From: Symbiodinium microadriaticum
Taxonomy: Eukaryota; Sar; Dinophyceae; Suessiales; Symbiodiniaceae
Assembly: GCA_001939145.1 (NCBI GenBank)
Contig: LSRX01000367.1
Span: 108,021 to 172,020, forward strand
Direction: 5' to 3'
Length of the DNA stretch: 64,000 nucleotides
This document shows, piece by piece, positions 24,901 to 36,591 of the stretch; the stretch's first letter is position 1; the number at the start of each line of letters is the position of its first letter. The position numbers and the translations under genes were made by a program. The notes beneath the pieces are model-generated. The model was given only the letters and a program-made list of their open reading frames with translations. It was not told where the DNA came from and did no database searches.

Positions 24901-27900
24901 TGTTGGGTTTTGGGGGTTTGTCGTATCTGGGCTTTCGGGGTGCGTGATTTCAGGGTCTTGTGGCGGCTGTGGTTCATGGCAGGCGAAGGAGCTGGAGGAC
25001 AAAGCTAAGGTGGTGGCCTTGATGGTTTTCCCAAGTTCTTCTGCTGTCCTTGCTGAGATCTGGACTTTGGGGCAGATCAAGCTCTAGTTACAGGTTAGCC
25101 ACGATGCGTTGCCGCGCTGCACCTGCATACTTCACCCCTCGGAGCCCAAAACCGTGATGCAGTCTGAATCCTGGGACCCAAAGACAGCTGAAGCCAAGGC
25201 AAAAGAGGAAGAGGCTAAGAAGGCCGCGAAAGAGGCCGGCCCCTCGAATGACCGGTCATCCTAAAGGTGACGGCGATGAAAAGCTGTCGAGATGATCAGA
25301 GGGGGTTTCCATGTGATTGATGCTGGTTTTGGCGAGTGATGGGGACGATGATGACGATGGACATGGACACCTATGACGACAGCTTCCTGGAAGTCCCGCA
25401 ATGTGCGTAAACAACCGCATCCCAAGGGCCATCTTCTCGAAGCCCGAAGGCCCACCCAAGTCGGCCCAAGCCCAAACCTCGCTCCCGGAAGAGCCACGGA
25501 GCCCTCGACAATTGAAGGCCGAAGTATTGAAAATCGCTAAAGCCGTCGAAAGCCTCGGAATGGAGGCTGCAGATGCCCGGGAGGAGGCCAAAAAGGCCCG
25601 CGACGATGCAGAGGCTCGAGTTCTTGGACCTGGTCGATGTTTGACGGCGACGGCATTCGGGGAACTAGGTTTGGAGTTTGGGATTTTGATTTCAGGTTTC
25701 GGCTCCAAGTGCAGGTCCACAATGTTCTTCCCGATTCATAATGTTTTTCTCCTTGAGTGAGGCTGCTGCAACTAAACCTCTGAAGCTTAAAGCCGTAACC
25801 TCAGGTGAAGGAGTCGTTCTACCAGGAGGCGGCTTCGGATCACCGGAACAAGATCGCGGCAGCCGAGAAGGCCGCACTTCGGGGCTGGTTTTGTGGGTCT
25901 GGGCTTCGCGGGTTGGAGCTTCCAGCTTAGGTCTTTCAGCCTTAGCTTGTAAGCCGAGACCACAGTTCACTCGGGATGATGAGACGCAAGCTCTCTTCGG
26001 TTTTACGCAGGGTCGCGACTTGAAAGGTTCCTTGTTGCCTGCGGTTGACGGTCACGGTGCCGGGACCTCTCGCCCACTTCGTTGGTATAAGACTGTGTGA
26101 GTGTTGGTCACAGTGCCCATTGCAAAGCTCACAGACATCGGGTCCCCGATGGTGCACAAAATAGTTAGACTAAACCAGATCGCCCATTAGCTAGAATGCT
26201 CCCTATTGCAACACGGAGCCCTGGGACGGACTGTTCAGCTTGAGTTGCTGGTGCAACCAAAGCCTTCCTTTGCCGTCCAGGTGGCTGCTGTAATCCCCCA
26301 AAGTGGTGTGTTCCCTTACCCGTTCATCAAACCCTTCAAAGATTCCAAGTTCCGATAAAGCTCACTCCTTGAGTCACCAGAGGATTCGATCAGAAATGTT
26401 TTGCCCACTCCTTGCAGGCCAAGGCCTCGGCGGCTTCGGCCCAGGAGGCTTGAAGTGTTACTTTATCCTTTGGCTTAGAGTTGATCAGCGGTAGTACGAA
26501 TCTGCTGTTATCATTCTAGGGTCGCTATCTGCATTCCTGTTATTTCTCATGAGTCAGCATTCGTCTCAGAAAATTTGTTCTTCATTTTGTCTTTTTTGTC
26601 TAGAGTCTAGAGGGTCGTTCGCAGTGTAGCAGCTCATACCATGTTGCCTGTGAAGGTCCAGCTGCTGTTGGCTCATGTTATGTGATCGCCAATCTTCGGG
26701 GTTTCGGACATTCCTTCTGTATATGGTTTAACAGGCTCGTGTCTGCTATTTTAAGCTGTATTGTATTCGAGGTTAAGGTCCTGCAAGGTTGTCAGTTGTG
26801 ATTCTAGGGCAAAGGATTCCGGTCTTTGGGAGTTCCATCTTGTTACAAGCGCCGCAAAGGATTACCAAGCCCATGTGAGGCTCCCTGTACGATGAATTGT
26901 GGAGGAGCCGGGATGATGAATAACTTGGTCCCCACAGGGAAGACGTCGGAAAGCACGGGTATTCATGTGAGAGTTGCATCATCCCACCAAATGAGAACAA
27001 GTAGCTTAGTATTAGAGTGAGCCCAGGTATAGAACAGGTGTCAGTCATAGATGATCTAAATCCTGAACCCGAACATGCCTTCAACAAAGGGTTCCCCTAC
27101 TTCACAAGCAGATAAATGAAATGCCCATGACCTCGCAGGCCCTTAGCAGCTTCGAATCGCAGCACCCGGCCAAGCCGGCGGAGGCTATGATGGGGGTTAA
27201 GGTTTAGGACTTAGGGTTTTGGGCTCCTGCAGAGCAGGCTTTTAGGGTTTAACGATGTGGGAATGATGCGTAGGGTGCTCGCACTTCAGGGCTCGGGGAT
27301 ATGGTAACTTAGCTGACATTTTCTAGCGGGCTTATGTGGGTGTCCACGTTTCTCCAGGTTCTGACCCAATTATTGGTCTTACCGAGGGCGTTGTAAGAGC
27401 TTGAGATCTAGGGCTAAAGCACTTCGTGATAAGGACCTTTGGGTTTCCGCAGGTGGCATGGAGGCTTGCAAGGCCAAGGGTTCTCCAGAAGATAGCATTT
27501 ATGGCGGCATCGAGGGCCCGGAGTGGCTCTGGGTGTTCCTTCCTTACAGTTGGTTTGGGGCTGTGGCGTATTCCGGTCAAAACGCACTTGTGGGTCTTCC
27601 GGAACGTCTTCAACATCTGAACCCCGAACCCCGTCTTCTCTTATCCCTCGCCCTTTCTTGTGCTTCGGTTTTCTGCCTGAAGCTGGCCAGAGGTCGGGGG
27701 TGCAGAAGCCATCATAGCTTCGGGGAAAGCCCCGGCCTCAAATCTTCTGCCAACTACGTGCTATCATAGTAGTACTCGTGCTCAGAATTGCGTTCCCAAT
27801 CGCAATTACCACAAGTCATGTTATCAGTGCCACCCTTGATCGTACCCAGACCCAAAGTCATAGGTTTGTCCAGATCATCAAACAGCTTGTGCCAGGCCCC

Positions 27901-30900
27901 TGCAGAAGAGAAAAAGAGGCACTCGGCACCAGCGATAAAGTGTTCTTGTGACTCTGTCCGTGTACCGGTCTCTCTTCTCCTTGAGGCTACGTCCTTCACC
28001 TTCGTCTTTCGACCTCATCTCCGTCTGGTTTGTGCTACGTTCGCAGCTGTTGTTTCAGCTGATGTCTCGCCTCCAAGTCCGACACGTCGGTGCTTCACCT
28101 TCGAGCTCGCCAAGTTTCGACAGAGTGGGGTTACTGGCCGGACCTGACTTTCAGACAGTGCCAGAATCCTTGACATTGAGATCAGGTCTGTTAGCTACTT
28201 AAACTGAGACTATCCCACGCTGTCGGCTCACGAGAGTAGTTTCGAGAGCCGTGATCGGACCGTTGTGACTTTAGGTTTTGGCATGATGTTTGCTTCCCCG
28301 CACTGAAACAAGACCTCAAACCCTCCCTATTCTGGACCTGCGCACTTTATGGCGACCGCAATGTTTACGTACCCGGAAGCGTGACGCTCTTGTTGAGGGG
28401 TTCAGGGCTCAGGGCCTCTGATCTTTATATGATGCTAACGGCAGGAAAAAGGAGGAGGTGGAGGAGAAGCCGAAGGAGGAGGCCAAGGCAGAGAAGAAGG
28501 CTTGCGGTCTGACTTACACAGTGCTTGAAGTCGAAGCTGAATCTTACGTAGTTGTAGGGTGAACGGATTGGATAGGTCGTCCGGATTGGGTTCGGGTTTC
28601 GAGGTTTCGAGGGTTTGGGGGTTTAGGCTTTCTTTTGCTTCTTCAGCAGTTGCTTGCTTCGGAGCTGCAATGGAGGACATGGGGATCGTGTCGTGTTCGA
28701 TGTGCCTTGGTCCGGTAGTTCGGAGTTCGGAGGTCTCCAGTCGGCGAGATGCCATGTCTCAGGAGAAGAAGTCCAAAGAGGATGCCGAAGAAGGCGAGAA
28801 AAAGGCCGGCTGACAGTTGCGTGAAAATGCCACAGCTAGGCACCTCAAAGCTGTGCTCCGCGAACCTGCTAGCTTGCGCGCCTAAAGTCTGACGTGCCGG
28901 AAACCTTGACAACCCCATACAGTGTAACCAGGTACATTTGACCGCGCCTCGTTTTAATCCCAAAGGCAGACCCAGGGGTCCTCGAGGACCGAACCGGAAC
29001 GCTCAGAATCATAAACTCATAAATTTTAAACGCTAGTTCTTCTGCCATGTAAGGTTAATCCCGTCCTTTTCTACTGTATTCCTGACCGTATATTTAGGGT
29101 GCAGGAGAGGAGCCCCTTCAGACCAGAAAAGCCCGAGGGACAGATCTTCGGCCCTAGCAGTAGGTATCCAAATTGCGAATCAGATCCAGCCTTGAGCATC
29201 TGGACGGGCAGGGCAAGACGGAGTCCAGCAAGGAGAAAGAGGCAGGATGGAGAGTTTGTCACCTTGGTTGTGGTGTTGCTAACCTTCTTGTTTTTCGAGC
29301 AGCTAGGTTTGCACGACAGCTGATGCAAGACGATGTGGGATGAAGGTCTGATGTCTAGGAATCGGGGAATGTGGGGATGAGAGTTCAGGGATGCTTGTGG
29401 AGCTGAGATCTAGGTTTGATGTTAGGGCGTATACCCAGACCCCGTGGAGTGCCGCAGAGCTTAGCAATTGCGTCGGTGGCTTGAGGTCAGACAGCACACG
29501 CTGTGCCATTCGTATCGGAAGGGCACAAACCTGGAGATCCACCTTCCATGTGAACATGTCGTACCCAGAGGCCTTCTTCTAGCTGCCAGCCCCCTGTCTC
29601 CCTGCCACCCCGTTTTTAGGTGCTGGCGGTCTCGGTTTAAGGAGGGGATGAGGTTGCAGAGTATGGTTTACGAAAGTCTTCAAGTCCGGGTACTCTCAAC
29701 AGGGGAAGACCTGGGTCCCGCGTTCTCTCCCGTTCGGTGGAGGGGGGTCACACTAGACTGTGAACCGCAAGTTCATTGCCTAAACCACGACACCCTAAAG
29801 CCGTAAGCCCGTGAAACAAACCATTGGCACCACTTGCCCTGACCTCGGGCAACATGTACCCCGCGCCCTGTGTTCAAGATTGGTTCGTTATCCTCGGCAA
29901 CGCAGGGTTTCCCATGATGAAAATCTGTTGCACCACCGCATCGCCCCGGCATCCATAGTCCCCAATGTTGAAGATCTGCGTTGAAAGGTGTCAGAAGCCA
30001 GCCAGGAGGCGGTGCAAGATTCCTGCATCCACTGTAGCAGGTAGTACGAAACCCTCCAGCTCCACTTCGCCTCCTTGCATAAGTCGCCTTTCAATCCTAA
30101 ACCTAAATTCGATGCCAGACCCTGCACCCTGGACCTGCAAAGCCCGAAGCCTAAGATCTCGAATTCCAATCCTGATGTTGCCCTCTGAGTCCACTGCCCC
30201 GGTAGGAGAAGCCGAAGAAAGCCATCCTCACCCCTGCATCTGCCGTCTCTGATGAAAAGAAGGAGTTGTTCTTCAAGTCTGTGTTCCGAGTCTGTGTTTT
30301 CGAGAGGTTCATGTTTGAGACTTAGGGTATCGAGATAGTGGCGGACGGTATGGCCGGATGGAAACTTCCATCTTTGCTGGGCCTTTCCCGACACTTCGGA
30401 GTTTTGGGCGTGACATTTACGCTTTGACGCTCCTGGGGCTAGGGCTTCCTCATGGCCTAGGCAGATTTGGGAGCTTCGTTGTGGCCAGCCGTTGAAAAAG
30501 CAGAATGAAGAAGTTGTGATACTGGCGCTTCATCGTGCTTTTTTCGACTATGGGACAAACTCCGTCCAGTTCTTCAAGCCCAAAAATATCAGGATTCCAT
30601 CAACTCTTGCTTTTGGGGACGACCCTCGGCTAGGACGATGATGACGAGGAGGGCAGCGCTGAGACGGACAAGGTGGGAGGAAGGGGGGTCGACTTGACGG
30701 CACTAATGCTCGTTATGGCAGATCAGAATTCGGGTTTTCCGGGTCACGAGTTCGCCCGTCATTCCGATGTCAGTCTGACCTGCAGAGGACAGGGTGCCGA
30801 GCACGAACCCCATGTGAAATCCCTTTGTTCCCTGCATCGCTCCGGGTTTGAGACTTCCGAAGGTTTCCTTCTCGGGGTGGAGTTTCGGTCGTTTAGCTTC

Positions 30901-33384
30901 GGGTTCGTTCAGCTGCTGTGCCGTTCGATCACACGCAACCCTTGCGAGGTGGAGGAAGACAGCGAAGAGGAGGAAGAGGACTGCCTACGATTGGCCTAGT
31001 CTGCAGGGTTTAGGACTGGGGACTCTTCAGCGCTGGCTTAAGCTCGGCTGTGCTGCCCGAAGCTCGGTTTGGGTCCCCCGGCGGCGTGGGTTGTTCCCCT
31101 GCATCTCCTCACCTCCGAAACCTTCTTTACACTTTCGACTATGGCCTCGGCCGGTGTTTCAGCATAAGCATTTTGCCAGACTGTGTGGGATGTTCCCAGG
31201 CCTCGATGTTGGGGTTGTGCTAAGTCTGACAGTTCCATGATGTTCCTTGGCAGCTCCAGGCCGCCGCAACAGCCCTCCAACTGTGACAAACCTGAGTCTC
31301 AAACCTCATCAGACCATCTCAGATCTTAATCTAAATTGCGCCTGACTTAGTTGCTAGATTCCCCGTTGGCAGGAAGAGGAGGAGGAGAAGGAGGCCGAGG
31401 ATGCAAAAGCAGACGAGGAAGACAAGGCGCGATCGAATGCCTTCAGACGTTCGATGAACATAGCTATACCGGCATTGCTTATTGGTAGCTGGGCTTCAGA
31501 GATCAACACAAGATAAGGTTGCCACATATTCACATTGTGCTCGCAAAGTGGGTTTCCAAGCGGCGAGCGGGTCGGCTGATCGCCTGATAGGCTGGTCGGG
31601 TTTAGGGTTTAGGGTTGAGGGGTTTAGGGTTTCGGGGGTTCAGGGTTTAGGGATTTAGGGTTTAGGGGGTTTAGGGTTTAGGGTTGATTGGCTGATTGGC
31701 TGATCGGCTGATTGGCTGATCGGCTGATGCACGGTTTTGGGCCCAAAAGCCACGATCACTGCACATAATGGCTGTGTTACGATGATGAAGATGCTTGCTT
31801 GTGTTCAGTGCTGCTCTTAATCGGTGTATGCATCCCGTACAAGCATACTTCATGCCTTCGTGTGAGCGCTTTCTACTCTTCCTAACCGTGTTCAGGCAAC
31901 ACCTGAGGTATGCTGCGCATTTACCCAGGCCTCCGCCGAAGAGAGCCCGACAGAAAAGGAGGGCGAGGCCATCCCGGACCGCCTATTAACCTAGTACGCC
32001 TATTACATCTATAGCTTGTAGAAGCTGACATCTGGAAAACCTCACTGCAACACCTTTCACGACTTTCATGGGATTGAGGAAGCGAGGCAGATGAACCCTC
32101 TCTCCTAAATCGCGCTTTGGGAGTGAAGCTTCTATGGCAGCATGATGATTGAATAGTTTCGCCAAAGCTTCGGGATGCGCTTTTTGCTCTGATTAGCCGA
32201 GCTTGGGCTTGGCTTGGTGCTTGGACTTCTGTAGCTGCATATGTGTGTTGTTCGCAGATCTACACAGCGCCAGCATAGATGCTTCCAGCCTCTCCACCTT
32301 CAGCATGCAGGGAACGTCTGACGAACATGCCCCTCAGTCATTCTTTCGTCGGCAGCATTTAGCACCTCCACATTCTGCCAACATGCTTGTCTTCTATGGT
32401 CACGTGTTTCAATACATCTCAGCCTGAGCCCGTTTCCTTTCGTGCGAGACATCTTCCACAGTAGCTGAACAAGTCGAGCAACTCGACGAGCTCGCAGCCC
32501 GAAGCCGGAAAACAGGACGAAGATTCAGATGATGATGAGGAGGAGGAGAAGAAGAAGAGTGCGTCGGCAAAGCCCGCCAAAAGCTCCAAGGCGGAAGCAG
32601 ATGCAGGTTGAACAATTTTTGAGACAGGGACCACCGGCGCCATGTTTGTATCTTGTTGATCTCAGATCTAGCGAAAAGCTCAGCATGTTCGCCGGTAAGA
32701 TGTGATGAACCTAGGTGACACGGTTTGATCCAGGATATGGCTTTAGAATATCGTTCTCGAATCCGTGTCTGCCGCGGCTTACGACCTGCACACCAGCCTG
32801 CAATTGTCAATGGCTACGGTTTTTCGGGGTGCTCTCCTGCCCAGCCCTGAGCTCGAAGTTATCAACACCAAGCTCCCACACCGCAACGAAGCAGGCGCCT
32901 GCCAAAAAGGCAGACGACGATGATGACGACTCCGACTCCGATCGGGATGTCGAAGCTGCTACTGCAAGTGATACATGTCTATGACTCTGTATATCTGTCT
33001 ATCCGTAGAGGTACATATGTGTCAGTGGTACGTGCATGTGTATGATCCGGTAGGTAGGTAGGCAGGTAGGCTGGCAGGCAGACAGGCAGGCAGGCAGGCA
33101 TGTGAATGTATACATGTGTAGATGTATATGTGTATGTATGCACGTACACACGACCGTATGTATGGTATGTAATGTACGTATGTAGTGTAATGTAATGCCC
33201 GGTACTGTAAAGGAATGTTAGGTTACGGCATGGTATGTCTGTCATGTCTGTAACATGTGTGATGTATGCAATCTGTGTAATCTAGTCTATGTAATGCTTG
33301 TATGCTGTGTGAGTGCGTGCATGTGTGCAGAAATGTTTTTTTTGAGCATGTATGCATGTACCTATGTTCGCATGCATGTACATC

Positions 33385-33416
<32 letters not shown>

Positions 33417-35464
33417 CTTGTGTATCTGCGTGTGCATGCATGCATGCATGAATGCATTTATGTAAGGATGTAGGTATGTACCTTTGTGCACGCTCCCAGA
33501 TACCATCGCCGTTTCTGAACAGGTTGCATTTCCCGAATTTTTAGTTCCCAAGCCAACTCCAAGGATGGGAGTGAGGAGGATGACGACGATGCCAATGACG
33601 ACGACAACGATGACGACGAGGACTGACCTCGATGTCTGACTTCAGAATTCAGGCGATTAGGGTCGATAAGCTCGTTGGTTGGGTTTCAATAATGGGATTT
33701 TAGTTGAATTAGGGGACAAAATGCGGCTTTGACGATTCCATACCTGGGCTTGAGCTTCTTGGGCGAGGTGGGAGGTTTGATTTGGGTGTAGGTCGGCGTC
33801 GGCTTTCCTGAAACCTATGCCCCTTGAGCCATGGACTGGGGTGGTTCAAGCAAACTGAGCCTGCCGAAATGCGAAGCTGAATCTGGACTTGGCTCTCCAA
33901 ACCCTCTTGCCAACAACATCTCCACCAGCCCTCATAGCATTGCTGAAGAAGGAGTCCTCGGATTCCGAGTCGGACGAGTCGGAGGCTTTTGCTCTGCTCG
34001 GGGTTGGTCAGCGTTCAGGAGGAGAGACAACTGAAACCTGAAAGCCCGAGTGGACAACCCAAGGCCCCTGTAGCCTGACCCTGGACCCCACACCAACATT
34101 GATTCATGTCTCGTGTCCCTCTCCGCTGTCCCCAGACCTTCCGTTCTTCATGCCACAGCGCTGTGTGCCACTTGTGGATCCACAATGGAAAGTCGACAGC
34201 TTGTGATTGCGGTCTGAGAGGCCTCATGGAGTAGCTCAGGAGCTCGCCCCCCATGAAGCTGAGACGACAGAAGCAAGCTTGTCTCCGCGAGCATGAAACT
34301 CAAGTCCTGAACCACAACGCTCAAAGCTGCCAGGCGAAGGCGAAGAGCAAAAAAACCGCGAAAGATTCAAACAAGAGCAACTTTGCCTAGTGTCAGGGGC
34401 AGCTTCGCTGGGAGATTCAAGAGTTTCATTGGTCTGCTGGATGATCGCAGCTACAAGTTTGTGACGGTCATGGGCGGTGAGTGCTTGCAACAAAATGCTT
34501 TCGATGTATGCTCGTGCTTCGATGTGACGATCCTTCTGTACTTCCAGGCCCATGAGCCTCGCAACTTTCCAGTGTCCGTGAGTCTCACATGAACGGAAGC
34601 CCTGCAAATGAACTAAGGCTCCCTTCGTCAAGTCGCACGCTTTGAGAGTCCGATGAAAATCTTTGAGAGCTCTGTAGACCAAGGCGACAAAAAGGACAAG
34701 AAGGAGAGCAAGAGCTCGAAAAAGAAGGACAAGAAATCTAAGAAAGAGGCCAGTGCGCTGTGGTTTCGAAGCCCTTCCCCGCAGCCAATTTCTGCACGAG
34801 AGGGTGCCCCAGACGATCCCAGGGCCGCGAGCATTGGTGATTTTGTTTGTTCCTGCAGGGGATCCTGAAACTGGGGTGGATATCAGGCATTGGCTTTGAG
34901 GCTCGAGGGTTGGGAAGAACCCGAAGCCCTGCTTTCGACCCGACGTCTCAAGATCCAACGTCACTCTCAAGGTGAAAAAGCCTAGCAAAGACAAGAAGAA
35001 AAAGAAGGACGAGAGCGATTCTGACGAGGTCGGAGCTTGGAATTTTAGATTCTAAAGTTTCGGTTGGGGTCTTCCGAGGTCCGAGAGTCCAAGGACGCAT
35101 GCCTGAAGGATCTGTGGGCTTCTTCAGTCTAGGGATTTACGAGCCCTGCAAAGGCTGCAAAGGCTTACGGTACCCTTACAACTTTTGAGAGGAGTGTAGA
35201 GTTGAGGATTGAGTTGAGGATTCTAGGGCCTAGGGCCTAGGTTTGATCGTCCAGGCGTTCTTCAGGTTTCCGTCTCTTCCACCTTTCTCTGGTTATGTGA
35301 TGCCGGTAAAGATGGGGAGGGGCTCAGGACCGAGAGGGCCGAGGCTCCAAGGCAAGGTTTGTGAAGTGCCTCTGTTGTCGATAGCCTCTCCTTCCTCCTG
35401 AGACCTAATTAGGAAAGCACCGAAACCCCAAACCTCCGAGGACAGCGAAAGTGACAGCAGTTAG
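13761..35464 (+). CDS. SR-rich to acidic/Lys-rich nuclear-type protein, about 40 exons
   Basis: Short exons chain in frame: 13761-13808, 14648-14707, 15202-15229, 15467-15560, 15809-15898, 16630-16675, 17387-17418, 17560-17609, 17999-18038, 18224-18280, 18414-18440, 19828-19863, 21275-21373, 21565-21609, 21857-21904, 22393-22446, 23542-23586, 24056-24079, 24660-24692, 24983-25009, 25199-25234, 25566-25613, 25805-25870, 26418-26447, 27139-27183, 28452-28499, 28763-28804, 29212-29241, 30206-30280, 30634-30672, 30949-30978, 31373-31426, 31929-31967, 32474-32596, 32895-32945, 33564-33620, 33952-33984, 34334-34376, 34684-34748, 34972-35028, 35441-35464. The product is about 690 residues. It begins with a charged region, then Arg-Ser repeats (KRSRSGSRRKRSRSRS), then Lys/Glu/Ala helix (EEEARKKAAK), then Ser/acidic blocks alternating with Lys (QDEDSDDDEEEEKKK), ending DSESDSS and TAG. 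SR tracts bind splicing partners; the C-terminal half resembles Nopp140-type nucleolar chaperones in composition only. The start is unknown; ATG at 13205 (MCSPAQ, then GTCCTG) is a candidate. Weak links remain around 16675 and 27450-27960. Confidence 0.7.
18661..19230 (+). repeat. Long TCA/TCG trinucleotide array in an intron
   Basis: About 570 bp are almost wholly TCA, TCG, TCT and CAT-type triplets. They lie inside the intron between exons 18414-18440 and 19828-19863 of the SR-rich gene. All six frames are nearly stop-free, giving spurious poly-Ser, poly-His, Ile-rich, poly-Asp and poly-Met frames. Patches of pure TCA alternate with patches of TCG and TTC, which suggests local expansion of variants. 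Confidence 0.9.
24215..24500 (+). repeat. Two GA-rich microsatellites in one intron
   Basis: An AGAGAGAG run lies at 24218-24240, and a mixed GGGAGGGGGAGAGAG run lies at 24461-24505. Both sit in the intron between exons 24056-24079 and 24660-24692 of the SR-rich gene. Confidence 0.8.
31596..31732 (+). repeat. Interstitial telomere-like block plus CTGATTGG minisatellite
   Basis: From about 31596 to 31686 the sequence is TTTAGGG units with single-base variants such as TTTCGGG and TTCAGGG. It passes directly into GATTGGCT/GATCGGCT units to 31729. A short related stretch (GGCTGATCGCCTGATAGGCT) precedes it at about 31573. It lies in the intron between exons 31373-31426 and 31929-31967. TTTAGGG is the telomere unit of plants and is reported for dinoflagellates. 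Confidence 0.85.
33045..33480 (+). repeat. GTAG/GCAG tetranucleotide and GT-rich tract in an intron
   Basis: GGTAGGTAGGTAGGCAGG and GCAGGCAGGCAGGCATG units at 33045-33100 grade into ATGTATGT and TGTGTGTG stretches until about 33480. The tract fills most of the intron between exons 32895-32945 and 33564-33620. Confidence 0.8.
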
Positions 35465-36591
35465 CTGCTGCACGCTTCCTGCGCGACACAGAGCTTGCCA
35501 TGTGCCTCGCGGGCGACGTATCTGGCGGTATGGGGGTCTGACCGGAAGCTGATGCCCTTAGCTGGCCAGTGGATACATTTGGAAAGCTTGCAGTGCAGTG
35601 CGCTTGTCACTCCGCGTCCGTTCCACCAGCCAGACCCCCTTGCCGCTGCGTAGATCGGCTGTCGGTAGCCGCTAGAATCCGTTTGATGAAAAGAACGTGT
35701 CACCCAAAAGCTCCGCTAACACCGGACATGCTTTCCTTGCAGAGGTGCAGTTTCTGGTCAGCCCGAGCCCAGGCGACCGAAGCACGCCTCTGAGGGTTTT
35801 GCCTCGTCACCTCACGTAGGAGTCGGGCGGGTGCAGCACGAGCAGACGACTCAAAGAGCCCAACTTCTGAAATTAAGGCGAAGCCCCTCAGGACCACTTT
35901 CCGCAAGAGCTAAGGATTTGACCGAGTCAGGCCCCGAAGTTCCACAGTCCGAGACTCCTCGATTCGGCCAAACTCTACACTGTCTACACCTCGAGCACCT
36001 CACAAGTATGAACGCAAACTTGTCCCTGCCACCCGCCCGTGCTCTGAGCCTCAGAAGATGAGTTGAAGTTGTCGAAGGATGGCAGTGAAGTCATCGAAAG
36101 CACGCATACAGACACCAACACATACCAAACGTTTGCATGCCTGTTTTTTTTAGAAGGGGTTTGACACTGAAGGGCGGGGTCTTAATTAGTCCTCTACATT
36201 TTCAGCCGGTCCGGGCATGCATTAAGTAATTGTACACGGATCGAAGCAATCGCAGATGGAGCCGCATCTGCTGGATGAGTAACATCCGTTCAAAACAGAG
36301 GTCAAAGCAACGAGAGAACTCCATTCCTTCTGCGACCATGTTCAGGAATGAAGAGCGTTTTGGCAGAGGTTTGGCGTGATGATGTTACATGCGTGTAATT
36401 GTTGCTGCTACATAACCTGACTTCCAACAACCTGTCTACAGCCCACAAACAAAAGCCTTCGCACCCTCAGCCCAAACCCCTGCACGTTCAACCATCGATT
36501 TCATAACCTAGCACCAGGGACTCTCCTACACACTAAACTCTAAGACTCTAAGCCTCCAGGCGTTATTAGCCCAGCCCGCGCCTGCTCCAAG
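35465..36591. other. Spacer after the SR-rich gene, with one possible exon
   Basis: This covers the 3' flank of the SR-rich gene. A possible exon at about 35744-35815 reads SGQPEPRRPKHASEGFASSP before GTAGGAGT. It is basic and proline-rich and could begin the next gene. The rest shows no exon. Confidence 0.3.

Noticed and set aside
29888-30394. 168-codon minus-strand frame
   Set aside because: It overlaps exon 30206-30280 of the SR-rich gene in antisense and shows no recognisable content.
34236-34994. 252-codon minus-strand frame
   Set aside because: It is antisense to three well-supported exons and their introns. Lys-rich exons read as Leu/Phe-rich antisense frames; no domain or splice support.
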